Shown piece by piece: positions 7,470 to 16,170 of a stretch of DNA of 64,000 nucleotides. The notes under the pieces are model-generated. The model was not told where the DNA came from, ran no database searches, and saw nothing but the letters and a program-made list of their open reading frames with translations. The position numbers and the translations under genes are program-made. Position 1 is the stretch's first letter. Each line of letters opens with the position of its first letter. Location of the stretch: NCBI RefSeq assembly GCF_000971275.1, contig NZ_LAPV01000235.1:1-64000 (forward strand), written 5' to 3'. Source of the stretch: Devosia psychrophila (lineage in GTDB: Bacteria; Pseudomonadota; Alphaproteobacteria; Rhizobiales; Devosiaceae).

Positions 7470-7877
7470 TGTCCTGGTCTGTGGAGGCAAGTCGCCTCCG
7501 GAGTCCCTGCGAGGGGCCTCCACCAGCCTTCATGATATCGGGCAGCTTTTGGGTCACATCAATACCCCTAAGCGCCGCCAGCGCCCTTCTGGAGCCTTCT
7601 TCCCAGCGACGCTGCCGAAGTCGTGATGCATGCTCTCGCGACCCTCTGTGATGAGTGTGGGTCCGTCACATTGAGTGGCTCTGGGCATACCTTTGGGGGC
7701 ATAAATTGCAGAGCATCAGCCTGGCTTTGATAGCCGCATCTACAATCGACGAACGCTGGGCGATCTCAAGGGCGGAGGTGGAACAGGCTCTGACGCCTAG
7801 CAAGCGAAAACTCGATCTTCTGCACTCCGTCGACCCCGCCGCTATAATATGAAGTGTAAGATGGAGAAATCTGCCAA
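7470..7877. other. Gene-poor stretch of the integrated element
   Basis: No convincing gene is seen. Short open frames here have no recognisable domain and no good start signals. A GGAGGC/GCCTCC hairpin lies at 7484-7500. The last part presumably contains the promoter of the AlpA-like/integrase pair. Confidence 0.5.
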
Positions 7878-8159
7878 ATGCACCTCACTGCCGGCCTTAT
7901 CCATGCGCTGCCCGTCCACGAGCGTCGCGTTTTCAACCGCGAGGAAGCCGCCAGCTATGTCGGCGTCAGTCCCGGACACTTCAAAAAACTGGTCGACAAC
8001 GGCGATATGCCGATGCCGCTGGCGAACCTAGGTTGTGTCCGCCGCTGGGACAAAGCAGCACTCAACACGGTCCTTGACGACATGAGTGGCACCGCTGATT
8101 CTAACGAGGTCGCGCCCAGTGCCTACGAAGCTTGGAGCAGCGCTCGTGGTCAGGGCTAA
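7878..8159 (+). CDS. AlpA-like helix-turn-helix protein (excisionase type)
   Basis: A 93-residue protein with a single MerR/AlpA-like winged helix: RVFNREEAASYVGVSPGHFKKLV followed by the wing residues VRRWDKAALNTVL. Such proteins sit directly before tyrosine recombinases in integrative elements and act as directionality factors or regulators of the integrase. Here the recombinase start overlaps the 3' end by 14 bp, which supports joint expression and the excisionase reading. Exact role is inferred from position. Confidence 0.7.
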   Translation: MHLTAGLIHALPVHERRVFNREEAASYVGVSPGHFKKLVDNGDMPMPLANLGCVRRWDKAALNTVLDDMSGTADSNEVAPSAYEAWSSARGQG

Positions 8160-9240
8160 CCTCAAGGGCGTCAACACCGTCCGCAAGACGCTCGCAGGCG
8201 GGACGGTGGTCCTCTATTACTATCATCGGGCTACCGGCCGGCGTCTTAAGGGTTCGCTTGGGTCGCCCGAGTTCGTGCGGGATTACGCGGACGCGGAACA
8301 GACACAGGTGCAAAAACGCAAGGGGACAATCGTCGGCTTGATCCGTGACTATACTCTGTCGCCCGAGTTCGCGAAGCGCGCTGAGAGCACGCAGAAGGAA
8401 TATCGGCGCATGCTAACCAAGGTAGAAATCCAGTTCGGCACCATGCCGCTGGCAGTTCTAGAAGATCCGAGGGTGCGTAGCGACTTTCTAAAGTGGCGCG
8501 CGGACATCGCAATAAGTTCGGGCGAACGCGAGGCGGACAATCGGCTCAGCGTGGTCTCTGCGATGCTGTCATGGGGTATCGACAACGGACAGGTGTTCAG
8601 CAACCAAGTGTCGGGGTTCAAGCGTCTTCACAAGGTCGATCGGTCCGAGAAGCTCTGGCTTCCGGAACACATCGAGGCCTTCATGAAGGTTGCCCCACGC
8701 GAGATGCAGAGGGCGCTCATCCTAGCCCTTCACACTGGTCAGCGGCAGGGCGACCTTCTGAAGCTGGTCTGGACCAACTATGATGGCAGCAGGATCAGCT
8801 TGCGACAGAGGAAGGGCGCGCAGCGTGTCACCGTGCCCTGCACCCAGGCCCTTTCGCGCATGCTGGACGGCATGGAAAGGTCCGCTATGGTCATCCTCAG
8901 CACCAAGACCGGCCGGCCGTGGGCGGCACGTTATTTTAAGCGCCAGTGGGAGGAAGCCAGCAAGGCCGCTGGCATCACCGAATTGCACTTTCATGATCTC
9001 CGGGGGACGGCTGTAACAATGCTCGCCGAGGCCGGCTGTAGCGTTCCAGAGATTGCCTCGATCACCGGCCACACGTTAAAGTCGGTGCACGGCATTATTG
9101 AACGCTATCTGGCCCGCACGGCGACGCTGGCAACAGCCGCTATCGAGAAGTTCGAGAACGCAAGCAGCACAGATTTTGCAAACCGGCTGCAAACCACGGA
9201 CCGCGGCGAAGGCAAGACAACAGCTAAGTTGTTTAAATAA
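8146..9240 (+). CDS. Tyrosine recombinase (phage/island integrase)
   Basis: A 364-residue integrase starting at GTG 8146 (VVRANLKGVNTVRKTL), chosen because GGAGCAG lies about 9 bp upstream and the protein then begins like its relatives. Residues about 70-160 form the SAM-like core-binding domain. The catalytic part shows the first arginine in LHTGQRQGDLL, HFHDLRG (HxxR), ITGHTLKSV (second histidine) and the nucleophile tyrosine in IIERYL. The stop lies one base before the CCA end of the tRNA-Arg gene, the classic layout of a tRNA-targeted island or prophage. It probably integrated the whole block to its left. Confidence 0.92.
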   Translation: MVRANLKGVNTVRKTLAGGTVVLYYYHRATGRRLKGSLGSPEFVRDYADAEQTQVQKRKGTIVGLIRDYTLSPEFAKRAESTQKEYRRMLTKVEIQFGTMPLAVLEDPRVRSDFLKWRADIAISSGEREADNRLSVVSAMLSWGIDNGQVFSNQVSGFKRLHKVDRSEKLWLPEHIEAFMKVAPREMQRALILALHTGQRQGDLLKLVWTNYDGSRISLRQRKGAQRVTVPCTQALSRMLDGMERSAMVILSTKTGRPWAARYFKRQWEEASKAAGITELHFHDLRGTAVTMLAEAGCSVPEIASITGHTLKSVHGIIERYLARTATLATAAIEKFENASSTDFANRLQTTDRGEGKTTAKLFK

Positions 9241-9241
9241 A

Positions 9242-9271
9242 TGGCGCGCCCTAAGAGATTCGAACTCCTGA
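9242..9271. other. Probable attachment-site half at the tRNA-Arg 3' end
   Basis: The 3' half of the tRNA gene next to an integrase is the usual crossover segment. The exact length cannot be fixed because no second copy of the tRNA 3' end is visible to the left; the other end of the element must lie outside the window. Confidence 0.45.
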
Positions 9272-9318
9272 CCCCCAGATTCGTAGTCTGGTGCTCTATC
9301 CAGCTGAGCTAAGGGCGC
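9242..9318 (-). tRNA. tRNA-Arg (anticodon ACG)
   Basis: A full cloverleaf with encoded CCA on the minus strand: acceptor stem GCGCCCT/AGGGCGC, D-arm GCTC/GAGC, anticodon stem CCAGA/TCTGG with loop CTACGAA (anticodon ACG), and T-arm AGGAG-TTCGAAT-CTCTT. The 3' end faces the integrase, so this gene is the attachment site of the element to its left and was restored on integration. Confidence 0.97.
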
Positions 9319-9513
9319 GCACTGCCGATGTGATCGGCGGTTCAGGGCGGAGGCGAAACGCTCAACGTCCTGAAGCGGCGCAACCCATACATGGGCGATC
9401 CGGGCTTGGCAAGCGGACAGATGACAGTTTTTCGGCGGCTGCCGGTTTTGCACAGGGAGACGCGGCCCAACAAGGACTTAGGGCCTGCATTGGGTTGGAG
9501 AAACCAGCACCGG

Positions 9514-10944
9514 CTAGCTTGTGACGCGCAGGCTCACGGGCAGGATGAGATCGAAACGCGTGCCGTGGGGCTGGTCGATGAACACCAGCTTGCCGCCGTG
9601 GGCCTCGGTAATTTCACGGGCAATGGCCAGACCCAGGCCAGTGCCCCCTGCCCGCGCCGAGCCTTCGAAGGCGACGAAAAGTTTGTCGCGCGCGCGGGGC
9701 GGCAGGCCGGGGCCGTTGTCGGACACGGTGATGGTGATGTTTTCGGCATCTTCGCTGGCGCTGACCGAAACCTCGGGATGCTCGATATTTGCGCCGGAGG
9801 CCTCGAGGGCTTCGCGGGCGTTCTTGAGCAGATTGAGGAAGACCCGGCCGAGTTGGCCGGCATCGAGCGTCAGCACAAGGTTCTCGGGTACGCCATTGGT
9901 GAAGACCACATTGGGGTGACCGACCAGCCGTGCATCGAAGGCCGCATCATCGATCAGAGTGCGCAGCACGACCGGAGCCAGGACCGGCAGGGCGCTGGTC
10001 TCGCGGCCGTAGTCGAGCACCGACTGGGCAAAGCCGATGGCCTTGTCGAGCGTGGTGACTAGGCGCGGGGCGAGACGTTGCACCTTGGGATCGTCGAGCG
10101 TCGCCACCTGGTCGGACAGCAATTGCGCCGAGGTCAGGGTGTTGCGCAGGTCATGATTGATCTTGGCGACGGCTAGGCCCAGGTCGGCGAGATGGCGGCG
10201 CTGGCGCAGCATGGAGAAAAGGTCGGATTCCATGGCGGCCAGCTCGCGCTCGACGATACCGATTTCGTCGCGGCGCTTGGAGGGAACAATGACCAGGCTG
10301 GCGTTTTCCGGCGCCTGACGGAAGGCCAAGATGTTCTGGGTGAGGCGACGGACGGGATAGATGAACAGGTAGCTGGCCAGCAGATACAGCGCCACTGCGG
10401 TGATAGCGGCAATGGTCAGCGAAATAAAGCCGATCTGGCGTGAATAGGAGAGCATTTCCTGACGCAGTGGCCGCTCGGGCATCAATAGCTCGACGAGGCT
10501 TTGATCAACATCCCCCTCCCCCACGATGCGCAGGGTGCGGCCGGGACCGGCAAACAGGGTATCGAGTGCCCCGGCGATCAGCGTCATCAGATCGCGCTGC
10601 CGCATGTCGGCGGTGACCACGACATCCGGCGTGACCGGATCGGCGAGTTCGATCAGCTGGCTCTGGCCCTCGCGGCGATAGACGATGGCATTGGCCCCGG
10701 CCGAGGTCAGCAGGCGATCGGTGAGGTTACGCGGCAGGGCCATGACGTCGGGGACGGCGTCGAGCACGCGCGCCGCCACCACGCCGACACGCAGGCGGTC
10801 ATCGAGCCAGCTGGCACGGTAATTGGCGAGGGAGGGCAGATAGACCACAATCTCGACCAGAAGTATCACCGCCATGATAGTGGCGATGAGCTTGATCGAG
10901 AGGCCGGAAAACCGGCCGGGCAGTACGCTGCGTTCGGCTGTCAT
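9514..10944 (-). CDS. Membrane sensor histidine kinase
   Basis: A 476-residue kinase. One membrane helix at about 16-38, a periplasmic domain to about 165, a second helix at about 171-195 and a HAMP linker (YPVRRLTQNILAF). The phospho-accepting histidine is H264 in AVAKINHDLRNTL. The ATPase domain has NLLKNAREAL (N box), DNGPGLPP (G1) and GTGLGLAIAREI (G2). No response regulator is adjacent; the upstream flavoprotein gene, 52 bp away on the same strand, is the likely operon partner. The signal is unknown. Confidence 0.9.
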   Translation of the reverse strand: MTAERSVLPGRFSGLSIKLIATIMAVILLVEIVVYLPSLANYRASWLDDRLRVGVVAARVLDAVPDVMALPRNLTDRLLTSAGANAIVYRREGQSQLIELADPVTPDVVVTADMRQRDLMTLIAGALDTLFAGPGRTLRIVGEGDVDQSLVELLMPERPLRQEMLSYSRQIGFISLTIAAITAVALYLLASYLFIYPVRRLTQNILAFRQAPENASLVIVPSKRRDEIGIVERELAAMESDLFSMLRQRRHLADLGLAVAKINHDLRNTLTSAQLLSDQVATLDDPKVQRLAPRLVTTLDKAIGFAQSVLDYGRETSALPVLAPVVLRTLIDDAAFDARLVGHPNVVFTNGVPENLVLTLDAGQLGRVFLNLLKNAREALEASGANIEHPEVSVSASEDAENITITVSDNGPGLPPRARDKLFVAFEGSARAGGTGLGLAIAREITEAHGGKLVFIDQPHGTRFDLILPVSLRVTS

Positions 10945-10996
10945 TGCAAATCATTATAGGGAAACCGGGCGCGCACGGAAGCCCCTCGACGCTAGA

Positions 10997-12412
10997 TCAG
11001 CGCGAGAGGCGCGGCAGCCGCGCCTTCCAGCCGGCGGGCGGCTGGTGCTGCACCTGGAACTGATCGGCCAGATCGATCAGTGCGGCGGCGGCGCTCGGTT
11101 GCGGCAGGGCCAGGTGTGCCAACTCGCCGAGCCTGAGCCCATTCGACAAAGCCAGTGCCAGCACGCCGGCAATCTCGCCGGCCCCATGACCGACAATGCC
11201 GGCTGCGCTAATGGTTCCCTTGCTATCGACGACCAGCTTGGCGGCGCCTTGCGGCAGGCTGTGAGCCCGCGCCGCGTCGTTCTCGGCGAGGTTGCTGCGC
11301 AGCACGAGCTGACCAGGGCGGAGTTCGGCTGAAAGCGGGCCAAGCTGGACCAAAGGGGGCTGGGTCTGGACCAGGCGGGGCACGAGGGCGGGATCGAGCC
11401 GGCCATTGCCGCGGCCGGTCAGACGGTCGAGCAACAGGTTGGCCTGGCGCAGGGCAACATGGGGCGCGTCCGTGCCGGCGGCACCACCAATGGCGGTTAT
11501 CCGGCCATTCGAGGTCTGGCCGTCGGGGCCGAGTAGCAGTTGGTCGGCGCGGAGGCGGTTGGGTCGGAGTTGGGCTGCGTCGAGCCACCCGCCGTCGAAA
11601 TCGGGCAGCCGTCCCATGGCGACGAGAATGTGGGAGACGTCGAGATTGTCTTCGCCGTCGCCGTGCCTGAGCATAATTCCGGTGCCCTGGCTGCGCTTGT
11701 GGATGGCGGTCACCTCGGCATCGTCGAGAATGACCAGCCCTTCTTCGCGCAGATCGCGCAGCAGGACGGCAACCAGTTCGGCATCGAACCCCGGCAGCAG
11801 CCCATCCTGTGGCACCAGCGTGACCATGGCGCCAAGCCGGCGATAGGCCTGGGCCAACTCGAACGCCGACGGATCGCCACCGATGACCACCAGATGGCTG
11901 AGCTTGCGCAGGTTATCGCCGATACTGTCGGGCGTAAAATAGTTGACATGATCGAGCCCTGGCAACGCAGGAATCATCGGCCGGGAGCCGGTGGCCAGCA
12001 CGAATTGGCGCGGACGGATGGTCTGCTCGCCGCAGCGCAAAGTGTTGCGGTCGAGGAAGGCCGCATCGCCGGAGAGAACCGTGATCCCCAGCGCTGTGAG
12101 ACGGTCGTCGGTATCGCGCAGTGCCACGGCATCGGCGATGGCATCGGCGCGTTCGCCGATGGTGCGGAAATTGGGCTTGGGTTCGGCATTGTTGAGGCCA
12201 AGGCTGCCAGCGGTGCGCAACGCCTGTGCCCGCTCGGCGCTGGCGCTGAAGGCCCCGCGGCGCAGGCTGCCAGCCGTTGGATCGTTAGCCTCATCATTGG
12301 GGCGCCGGAGCAGGACGACGTTGAGGCCGTGTTGCCGGGCCATGGTGGCGAGGGCCGTGCCAAGAGCGCCGGCGCCGATGACGCAAAGGTCAGGTTTCAA
12401 TAAATCCGCCAT
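10997..12412 (-). CDS. Pyridine nucleotide-disulfide oxidoreductase-like flavoprotein lacking the redox cysteines
   Basis: A 471-residue two-dinucleotide-fold flavoprotein of the lipoamide dehydrogenase/mercuric reductase type. The FAD fold is VIGAGALGTALATMA, a second nucleotide fold is HLVVIGGDPSAFELAQAY, and LATGSRPMIPALPG and ILVAMGRLPDFD are family hallmarks. The active-site CxxxxC normally found about 35 residues after the first glycine motif is absent (the segment reads DPTAGSLRRGAFSASAE), and the C-terminal HxxxxE pair is not seen. It may therefore reduce quinones or other acceptors rather than disulfides. It is co-directional with the downstream sensor kinase. Confidence 0.75.
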   Translation of the reverse strand: MADLLKPDLCVIGAGALGTALATMARQHGLNVVLLRRPNDEANDPTAGSLRRGAFSASAERAQALRTAGSLGLNNAEPKPNFRTIGERADAIADAVALRDTDDRLTALGITVLSGDAAFLDRNTLRCGEQTIRPRQFVLATGSRPMIPALPGLDHVNYFTPDSIGDNLRKLSHLVVIGGDPSAFELAQAYRRLGAMVTLVPQDGLLPGFDAELVAVLLRDLREEGLVILDDAEVTAIHKRSQGTGIMLRHGDGEDNLDVSHILVAMGRLPDFDGGWLDAAQLRPNRLRADQLLLGPDGQTSNGRITAIGGAAGTDAPHVALRQANLLLDRLTGRGNGRLDPALVPRLVQTQPPLVQLGPLSAELRPGQLVLRSNLAENDAARAHSLPQGAAKLVVDSKGTISAAGIVGHGAGEIAGVLALALSNGLRLGELAHLALPQPSAAAALIDLADQFQVQHQPPAGWKARLPRLSR

Positions 12413-12509
12413 TACCGCCAACGGCCAGTTCGAATGCTGCTGGACTTATGAGCGGATATGGCCTTGAAAACAACGGGGGACAGCAGGCAAGGAAGTGGCT
12501 GCTGCCGCG

Positions 12510-12538
12510 TTGACTTGAGCCCGAGTTTTCCCTATAGA
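12510..12538 (+). promoter_or_regulatory. Sigma-70-type promoter for rpmH-rnpA-yidC
   Basis: TTGACT at 12510-12515 and TATAGA at 12533-12538 are separated by 17 bp and lie about 105 bp before the rpmH start, the only strong-looking housekeeping promoter found in the gap. Confidence 0.75.
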
Positions 12539-12643
12539 CGCCACCAACCCGCACCGTGGGCGCTAGCCGCTTCATGTGTGTCTGAAATTTCCTGCTTGTG
12601 CAGAGCCAAACTAGAGGAACCGTGCCCGGCGCGGTTTGATGTC

Positions 12644-12778
12644 ATGAAGCGTACTTATCAGCCGTCCCAGCTCGTGCGTGCCCGTCGCCACGGTTTCCGT
12701 GCCCGTATGGCCACCAAGGACGGCCGCGCGATCATCAACAAGCGTCGCCGCGACGGTCGCAACAAGCTCACGGCGTAA
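12644..12778 (+). CDS. rpmH: Large ribosomal subunit protein bL34
   Basis: A 44-residue, very basic protein starting [18 protein letters not shown] and ending [11 protein letters not shown], the diagnostic bL34 sequence at its usual length. It binds 23S rRNA in the large subunit. It is followed 14 bp later by rnpA, the universal bacterial pairing, and is preceded by a good sigma-70 promoter. A longer in-frame upstream extension exists but has no similarity to the family. Confidence 0.99.
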   Translation: MKRTYQPSQLVRARRHGFRARMATKDGRAIINKRRRDGRNKLTA

Positions 12779-12792
12779 GGCCCTGTGGCCGG

Positions 12793-13194
12793 ATGACGGC
12801 CATAGAGCAGACGCCTGACGCGCTGCGTCGGCTGATCAAACGAAGCCAGTTTCAACGGGCTGCCCGGGGCAATCGCGCCGGGCGCTCTGCGTTTGGGCTG
12901 CAGGTGATTGCCGCTGAAGAAGCGCCACCCGGTGTCGGTTTCACCGTCACCAAAAAGACCGGCAATTCTCCCGAGCGCAATCGCATAAAACGTCGTCTTC
13001 GCGCGGCTGTGACAGCATGTGCGCGTGACTTTGTGCCCCACCATGACTATGTGCTGGTCGGTCGGCGTGAAGCGCTGACAGAACCCTTTACGAAGCTGGT
13101 TGACGATCTGGGCGCGCTGATCGTGCGCGTACACAAACCCAGGTCCCCCGACGAGCGCTCATCTTCCGGCCGCGGCCCACGGAAACCGAGATAA
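12793..13194 (+). CDS. rnpA: Ribonuclease P protein component
   Basis: A 133-residue basic protein that supports the catalytic RNA in removing 5' leaders from pre-tRNAs. The family motif is ERNRIKRRLRAAV, preceded by GVGFTVTKKTGNSP. The order rpmH-rnpA-yidC is conserved in bacteria and the stop overlaps the yidC start by one base (TAATG). The first residues are poorly conserved, so the start at 12793 is the likely but not certain choice. Confidence 0.97.
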   Translation: MTAIEQTPDALRRLIKRSQFQRAARGNRAGRSAFGLQVIAAEEAPPGVGFTVTKKTGNSPERNRIKRRLRAAVTACARDFVPHHDYVLVGRREALTEPFTKLVDDLGALIVRVHKPRSPDERSSSGRGPRKPR

Positions 13195-15029
13195 TGGAAA
13201 ACAATCGCAACATAATCCTGGCCATCGTGCTCAGCATGGCAGTGCTGTTCGGCTGGCAGTTCTTCGTTGCCGGGCCGCAGATGCAACGGGCACAGCAGCA
13301 GGCCGAGATTGCCGCCCAGCAGCAGGTTGCCGCCAATCCGGGCCTCGCAACGCCGGGCACCCCCGGCGCAGCAGTAGCGGGAGCGCCGGTGGCTGCAACC
13401 GGCACTGCGACGTTCGAGAGCCGTGATGCGGCGCTTGCCGCGACCCAGCGCGTCAGCATCGACACCGAAGACCTGTCGGGTTCGATCAATCTGACCGGCG
13501 CGCTGCTCGATGACCTGCGCCTCAAGCAGTACCGCGAGACCACGTCGGACACGTCGCCGATCATTACGCTGCTGACTCCATCGGGCCTGCCCAATGCCTA
13601 TTTCGCCGAAGAAGGCTGGCTGCCGGTATCGGGCAATACCATCGTCACGCCGAACGCCCAGACCGTCTGGGCCGTCGATGGCGCCAACACCACGCTGACC
13701 GCCGAGACGCCGGTGACGCTGGTTTGGGACAATGGCGCCGGGCTGATTTTCCGCCGCACCATTTCGGTCGATGAGCACTACCTGTTCACCGTCAGCCAGA
13801 GCATCGACAACCAGTCTGGCGGCGACGTCGCGCTGTATCCTTATGCGCGCGTGACCCGTCATAATACGCCCAAGGTCGCCAACTTCTTCATCCAGCATGA
13901 AGGCCCGCATGGCGTGCTGGGCAGCAACAACCTGATCTCGAAGAAATATACCGACCTGCAGAAGGATCTGCGGGCCGATTACGAGAACACCACGGGCTGG
14001 CTCGGCTTCTCGGACAAGTACTGGGCCACTGCCGTGCTGCCGCCGCCCGGCACCACGCTCAATGCGCGCTTCAACTGGTCCAATTCGGCCGGTTATGACG
14101 ACTACCAGACCAGTTATGTCGAAACGACGCCGGTAGTGATCGCCGCTGGCGCCACCGCAGAGCGCGAGAGCTACCTGTTTGCCGGCGCCAAGGAAGAAGC
14201 CGTCATCTCGGCCTACCAGACCGAATATGGCTTCGACCGGCTCGAACTGCTGATCGACTGGGGTTGGCTGCACTTCCTCACCAAGCCGATGTATTACCTG
14301 TTGACCTTCCTCAACGGCATCATCGGCAACTTCGGCGTCGCCGTGCTGGCCGTGACGGTTATCGTCAAGGCGATCTTCTTCCCGCTGGCCAGCCGCTCGT
14401 ATGCCTCGATGGCTGCGATGCGTCGCGTACAGCCCGAGATGAAGTCGATCCAGGAACGTCTGAAGGAAGATCGCCCTGCCCAGCAGCAGGCGATGATGGA
14501 GCTGTACAAGCGGGAAAAGATCAATCCGCTCAGCGGGTGCTGGCCGGTCCTGATCCAGATCCCGGTGTTCTTCTCGCTCTACACCGTCATTTTCATCAGC
14601 CTCGACATGCGCCATGCGCCGTTCTTTGGCTGGATCCAGGATCTGGCTGCACCCGATCCCACCAATATCTTCACGCTGTTCGGCCTGATCCCTTGGGATC
14701 CGACCATGGTGCCGTTCTTCGGTTCGTTCCTGCATCTCGGCATCTGGCCGGTGATCATGGGCATCACCATGTGGGTCCAGATGAAGCTCAATCCGCCGCC
14801 ACCGGATCCGACCCAGGCGATGATCTTCAACTACATGCCGATCATCTTCACCTTCATGCTGGGCACATTCCCGGCGGGCCTCGTGATCTACTGGGCATGG
14901 AACAATACCCTGTCGGTCACCCAGCAGTGGTTCATCATGAAGCGCCATGGCGCCGAAGTGAACCTGCTCGGCAATATCCTCGACACCTTCAAGCGCAAGT
15001 CCAAGGCGGACGAGCCGGCCAAGCCCTGA
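13194..15029 (+). CDS. yidC: Membrane protein insertase YidC
   Basis: A 611-residue insertase that places and folds inner-membrane proteins alone or with Sec. It has an N-terminal anchor (NIILAIVLSMAVLFGWQFF), a Gln/Ala-rich linker, a large periplasmic domain (about 70-370), and the conserved C-terminal membrane region (GVAVLAVTVIVKAIFFPLAS, PLSGCWPVLIQIPVFFSLY, FNYMPIIFTFMLGTFPAGLV). The PLSGC residues near 448 and the cytoplasmic hairpin before them are normal. The length is typical for Gram-negative YidC. A terminator follows. Confidence 0.98.
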   Translation: MENNRNIILAIVLSMAVLFGWQFFVAGPQMQRAQQQAEIAAQQQVAANPGLATPGTPGAAVAGAPVAATGTATFESRDAALAATQRVSIDTEDLSGSINLTGALLDDLRLKQYRETTSDTSPIITLLTPSGLPNAYFAEEGWLPVSGNTIVTPNAQTVWAVDGANTTLTAETPVTLVWDNGAGLIFRRTISVDEHYLFTVSQSIDNQSGGDVALYPYARVTRHNTPKVANFFIQHEGPHGVLGSNNLISKKYTDLQKDLRADYENTTGWLGFSDKYWATAVLPPPGTTLNARFNWSNSAGYDDYQTSYVETTPVVIAAGATAERESYLFAGAKEEAVISAYQTEYGFDRLELLIDWGWLHFLTKPMYYLLTFLNGIIGNFGVAVLAVTVIVKAIFFPLASRSYASMAAMRRVQPEMKSIQERLKEDRPAQQQAMMELYKREKINPLSGCWPVLIQIPVFFSLYTVIFISLDMRHAPFFGWIQDLAAPDPTNIFTLFGLIPWDPTMVPFFGSFLHLGIWPVIMGITMWVQMKLNPPPPDPTQAMIFNYMPIIFTFMLGTFPAGLVIYWAWNNTLSVTQQWFIMKRHGAEVNLLGNILDTFKRKSKADEPAKP

Positions 15030-15056
15030 TCGCCAGACCCGATCAGAAATGATACT

Positions 15057-15087
15057 GCCCGCCGGAGATCCCCGGCGGGCTTCTTGT
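15057..15087 (+). terminator. Rho-independent terminator after yidC
   Basis: GCCCGCCGG at 15057-15065 pairs with CCGGCGGGC at 15072-15080 and is followed by TTCTTGTTT. It lies between yidC and engB, so engB may depend on read-through or its own promoter. Confidence 0.8.
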
Positions 15088-15103
15088 TTAAAGTGAGCAG
15101 ACC

Positions 15104-15772
15104 ATGAGCGACATCGACTATCCTACCGACATGATCGAGCGTGGCCGGCTGCTGTTCGCGCGGCCATTTCTGTTCATCAAGGGCTGCGTCAGCATTGCCG
15201 ACCTGCCACCGATGGATAAAGTCGAGATCTCGTTCGCCGGGCGCTCCAATGTTGGCAAGTCGAGCCTGATCAATGCGCTGTGCGGCACCTCGGGGCTGGC
15301 CCGCACGTCGAACACGCCCGGACGCACGCAGGAGCTCAATATCTTCGAGAGCCAGAGCGAGCAGCTTCGCGTCGTCGATATGCCCGGCTACGGCTATGCC
15401 CGCGCACCCGAAGATAAGGTTAGGCAGTGGACCAAGCTGGTGCATCGCTATCTGACCGGCCGCGCCACGCTGCGCCGGGTCTATGTGCTTGTCGATGGCC
15501 GCCATGGGCCCAAGGACAACGACCTGACGGTGATGAACGAGCTCGACAAGGCTGCGGTCAGCTACCAAGTGGTGCTGACCAAGTCGGACAAGCCGAGTGC
15601 AGAAGAGCTGGTCAAGGTTATCGCGGCGACAAAGGCGGCGATCCTTAAGCGCCCCGCCGCGCATCCGCATGTCATCCTGACCTCGTCGGTCAAGGGCGAA
15701 GGCCTCAAGGAACTGCGGACCGAGATCGCCATGCTGCTCGAGAGCGCAGGCGTTACACCCAAGCAGGACTGA
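15104..15772 (+). CDS. engB: Ribosome biogenesis GTPase YsxC/EngB
   Basis: A 222-residue TRAFAC GTPase needed for assembly of the 50S subunit. G1 is [15 protein letters not shown]2 lies in [12 protein letters not shown]3 in [10 protein letters not shown] and G4 in VLTKSDK. The typical C-terminal [11 protein letters not shown] (G5) is present. Its place after yidC is conserved in Hyphomicrobiales, where argB usually follows directly; here four to seven other genes separate them. Confidence 0.97.
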   Translation: MSDIDYPTDMIERGRLLFARPFLFIKGCVSIADLPPMDKVEISFAGRSNVGKSSLINALCGTSGLARTSNTPGRTQELNIFESQSEQLRVVDMPGYGYARAPEDKVRQWTKLVHRYLTGRATLRRVYVLVDGRHGPKDNDLTVMNELDKAAVSYQVVLTKSDKPSAEELVKVIAATKAAILKRPAAHPHVILTSSVKGEGLKELRTEIAMLLESAGVTPKQD

Positions 15773-15780
15773 TTGCCGGA

Positions 15781-16095
15781 CTAGCGGGTGGTGCAGGCCA
15801 CCCAGCGGCGCAAGATGTCAGGTAGCGCGGCGGACTTGGCCGACAGGTCATCCGCGTCCTTAAAGGTGACGACGCCACGGTCTGGCGCGGCCCAGGTGAT
15901 CAACTGGTCCGGCTCTTCGAAGCGGAACAGGCCGTCGGCAGCTGACTTTGCGCCGCGATGCAGGATCAGTTGCGGCCCGTCTCCGGGATGCAGACGCATG
16001 GTGATGCGGTCATCGTCGCCCTTGCCGAAGCTCGGCGCATTCCACTTGATGCGCTCGTTCAGTTCTGGGACCGCATCGAGAACCAGCCGGCGCAA
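15781..16095 (-). CDS. DUF1801 protein, start unclear or frameshifted
   Basis: The frame shows the DUF1801 (YdhG-like) pattern: LRRLVLDAVPELNERIKWNAPSF, ITMRLHPGDGPQLILH, ITWAAPDRGVVTF and ILRRWVA. The first recognisable codon usable as a start is TTG at 16095, but homology seems to continue upstream (LQHGRKAEVEA) with no start codon in that frame. A GTG start with AEKLAAVD lies at about 16164 in another frame, so a one-base frameshift near 16135 is likely. Function of the family is unknown. It follows the amidotransferase gene closely. Confidence 0.6.
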   Translation of the reverse strand: MRRLVLDAVPELNERIKWNAPSFGKGDDDRITMRLHPGDGPQLILHRGAKSAADGLFRFEEPDQLITWAAPDRGVVTFKDADDLSAKSAALPDILRRWVACTTR

Positions 16096-16170
16096 TGCCT
16101 CGACCTCCGCTTTGCGTCCGTGCTGCAGGTCATCCTGTCGACCGCAGCCAGCTTTTCCGCCACAGCAATG

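Noticed and set aside
7655..7852. Short frame coding a 65-residue protein
   Set aside because: No ribosome-binding site, no domain and atypical composition; most likely chance coding in a decayed region.
13047..14948. A 633-codon open frame antisense to yidC
   Set aside because: It is a codon-bias shadow of a high-G+C gene; its sequence is low-complexity, without domains, and the sense frame is a certain YidC.
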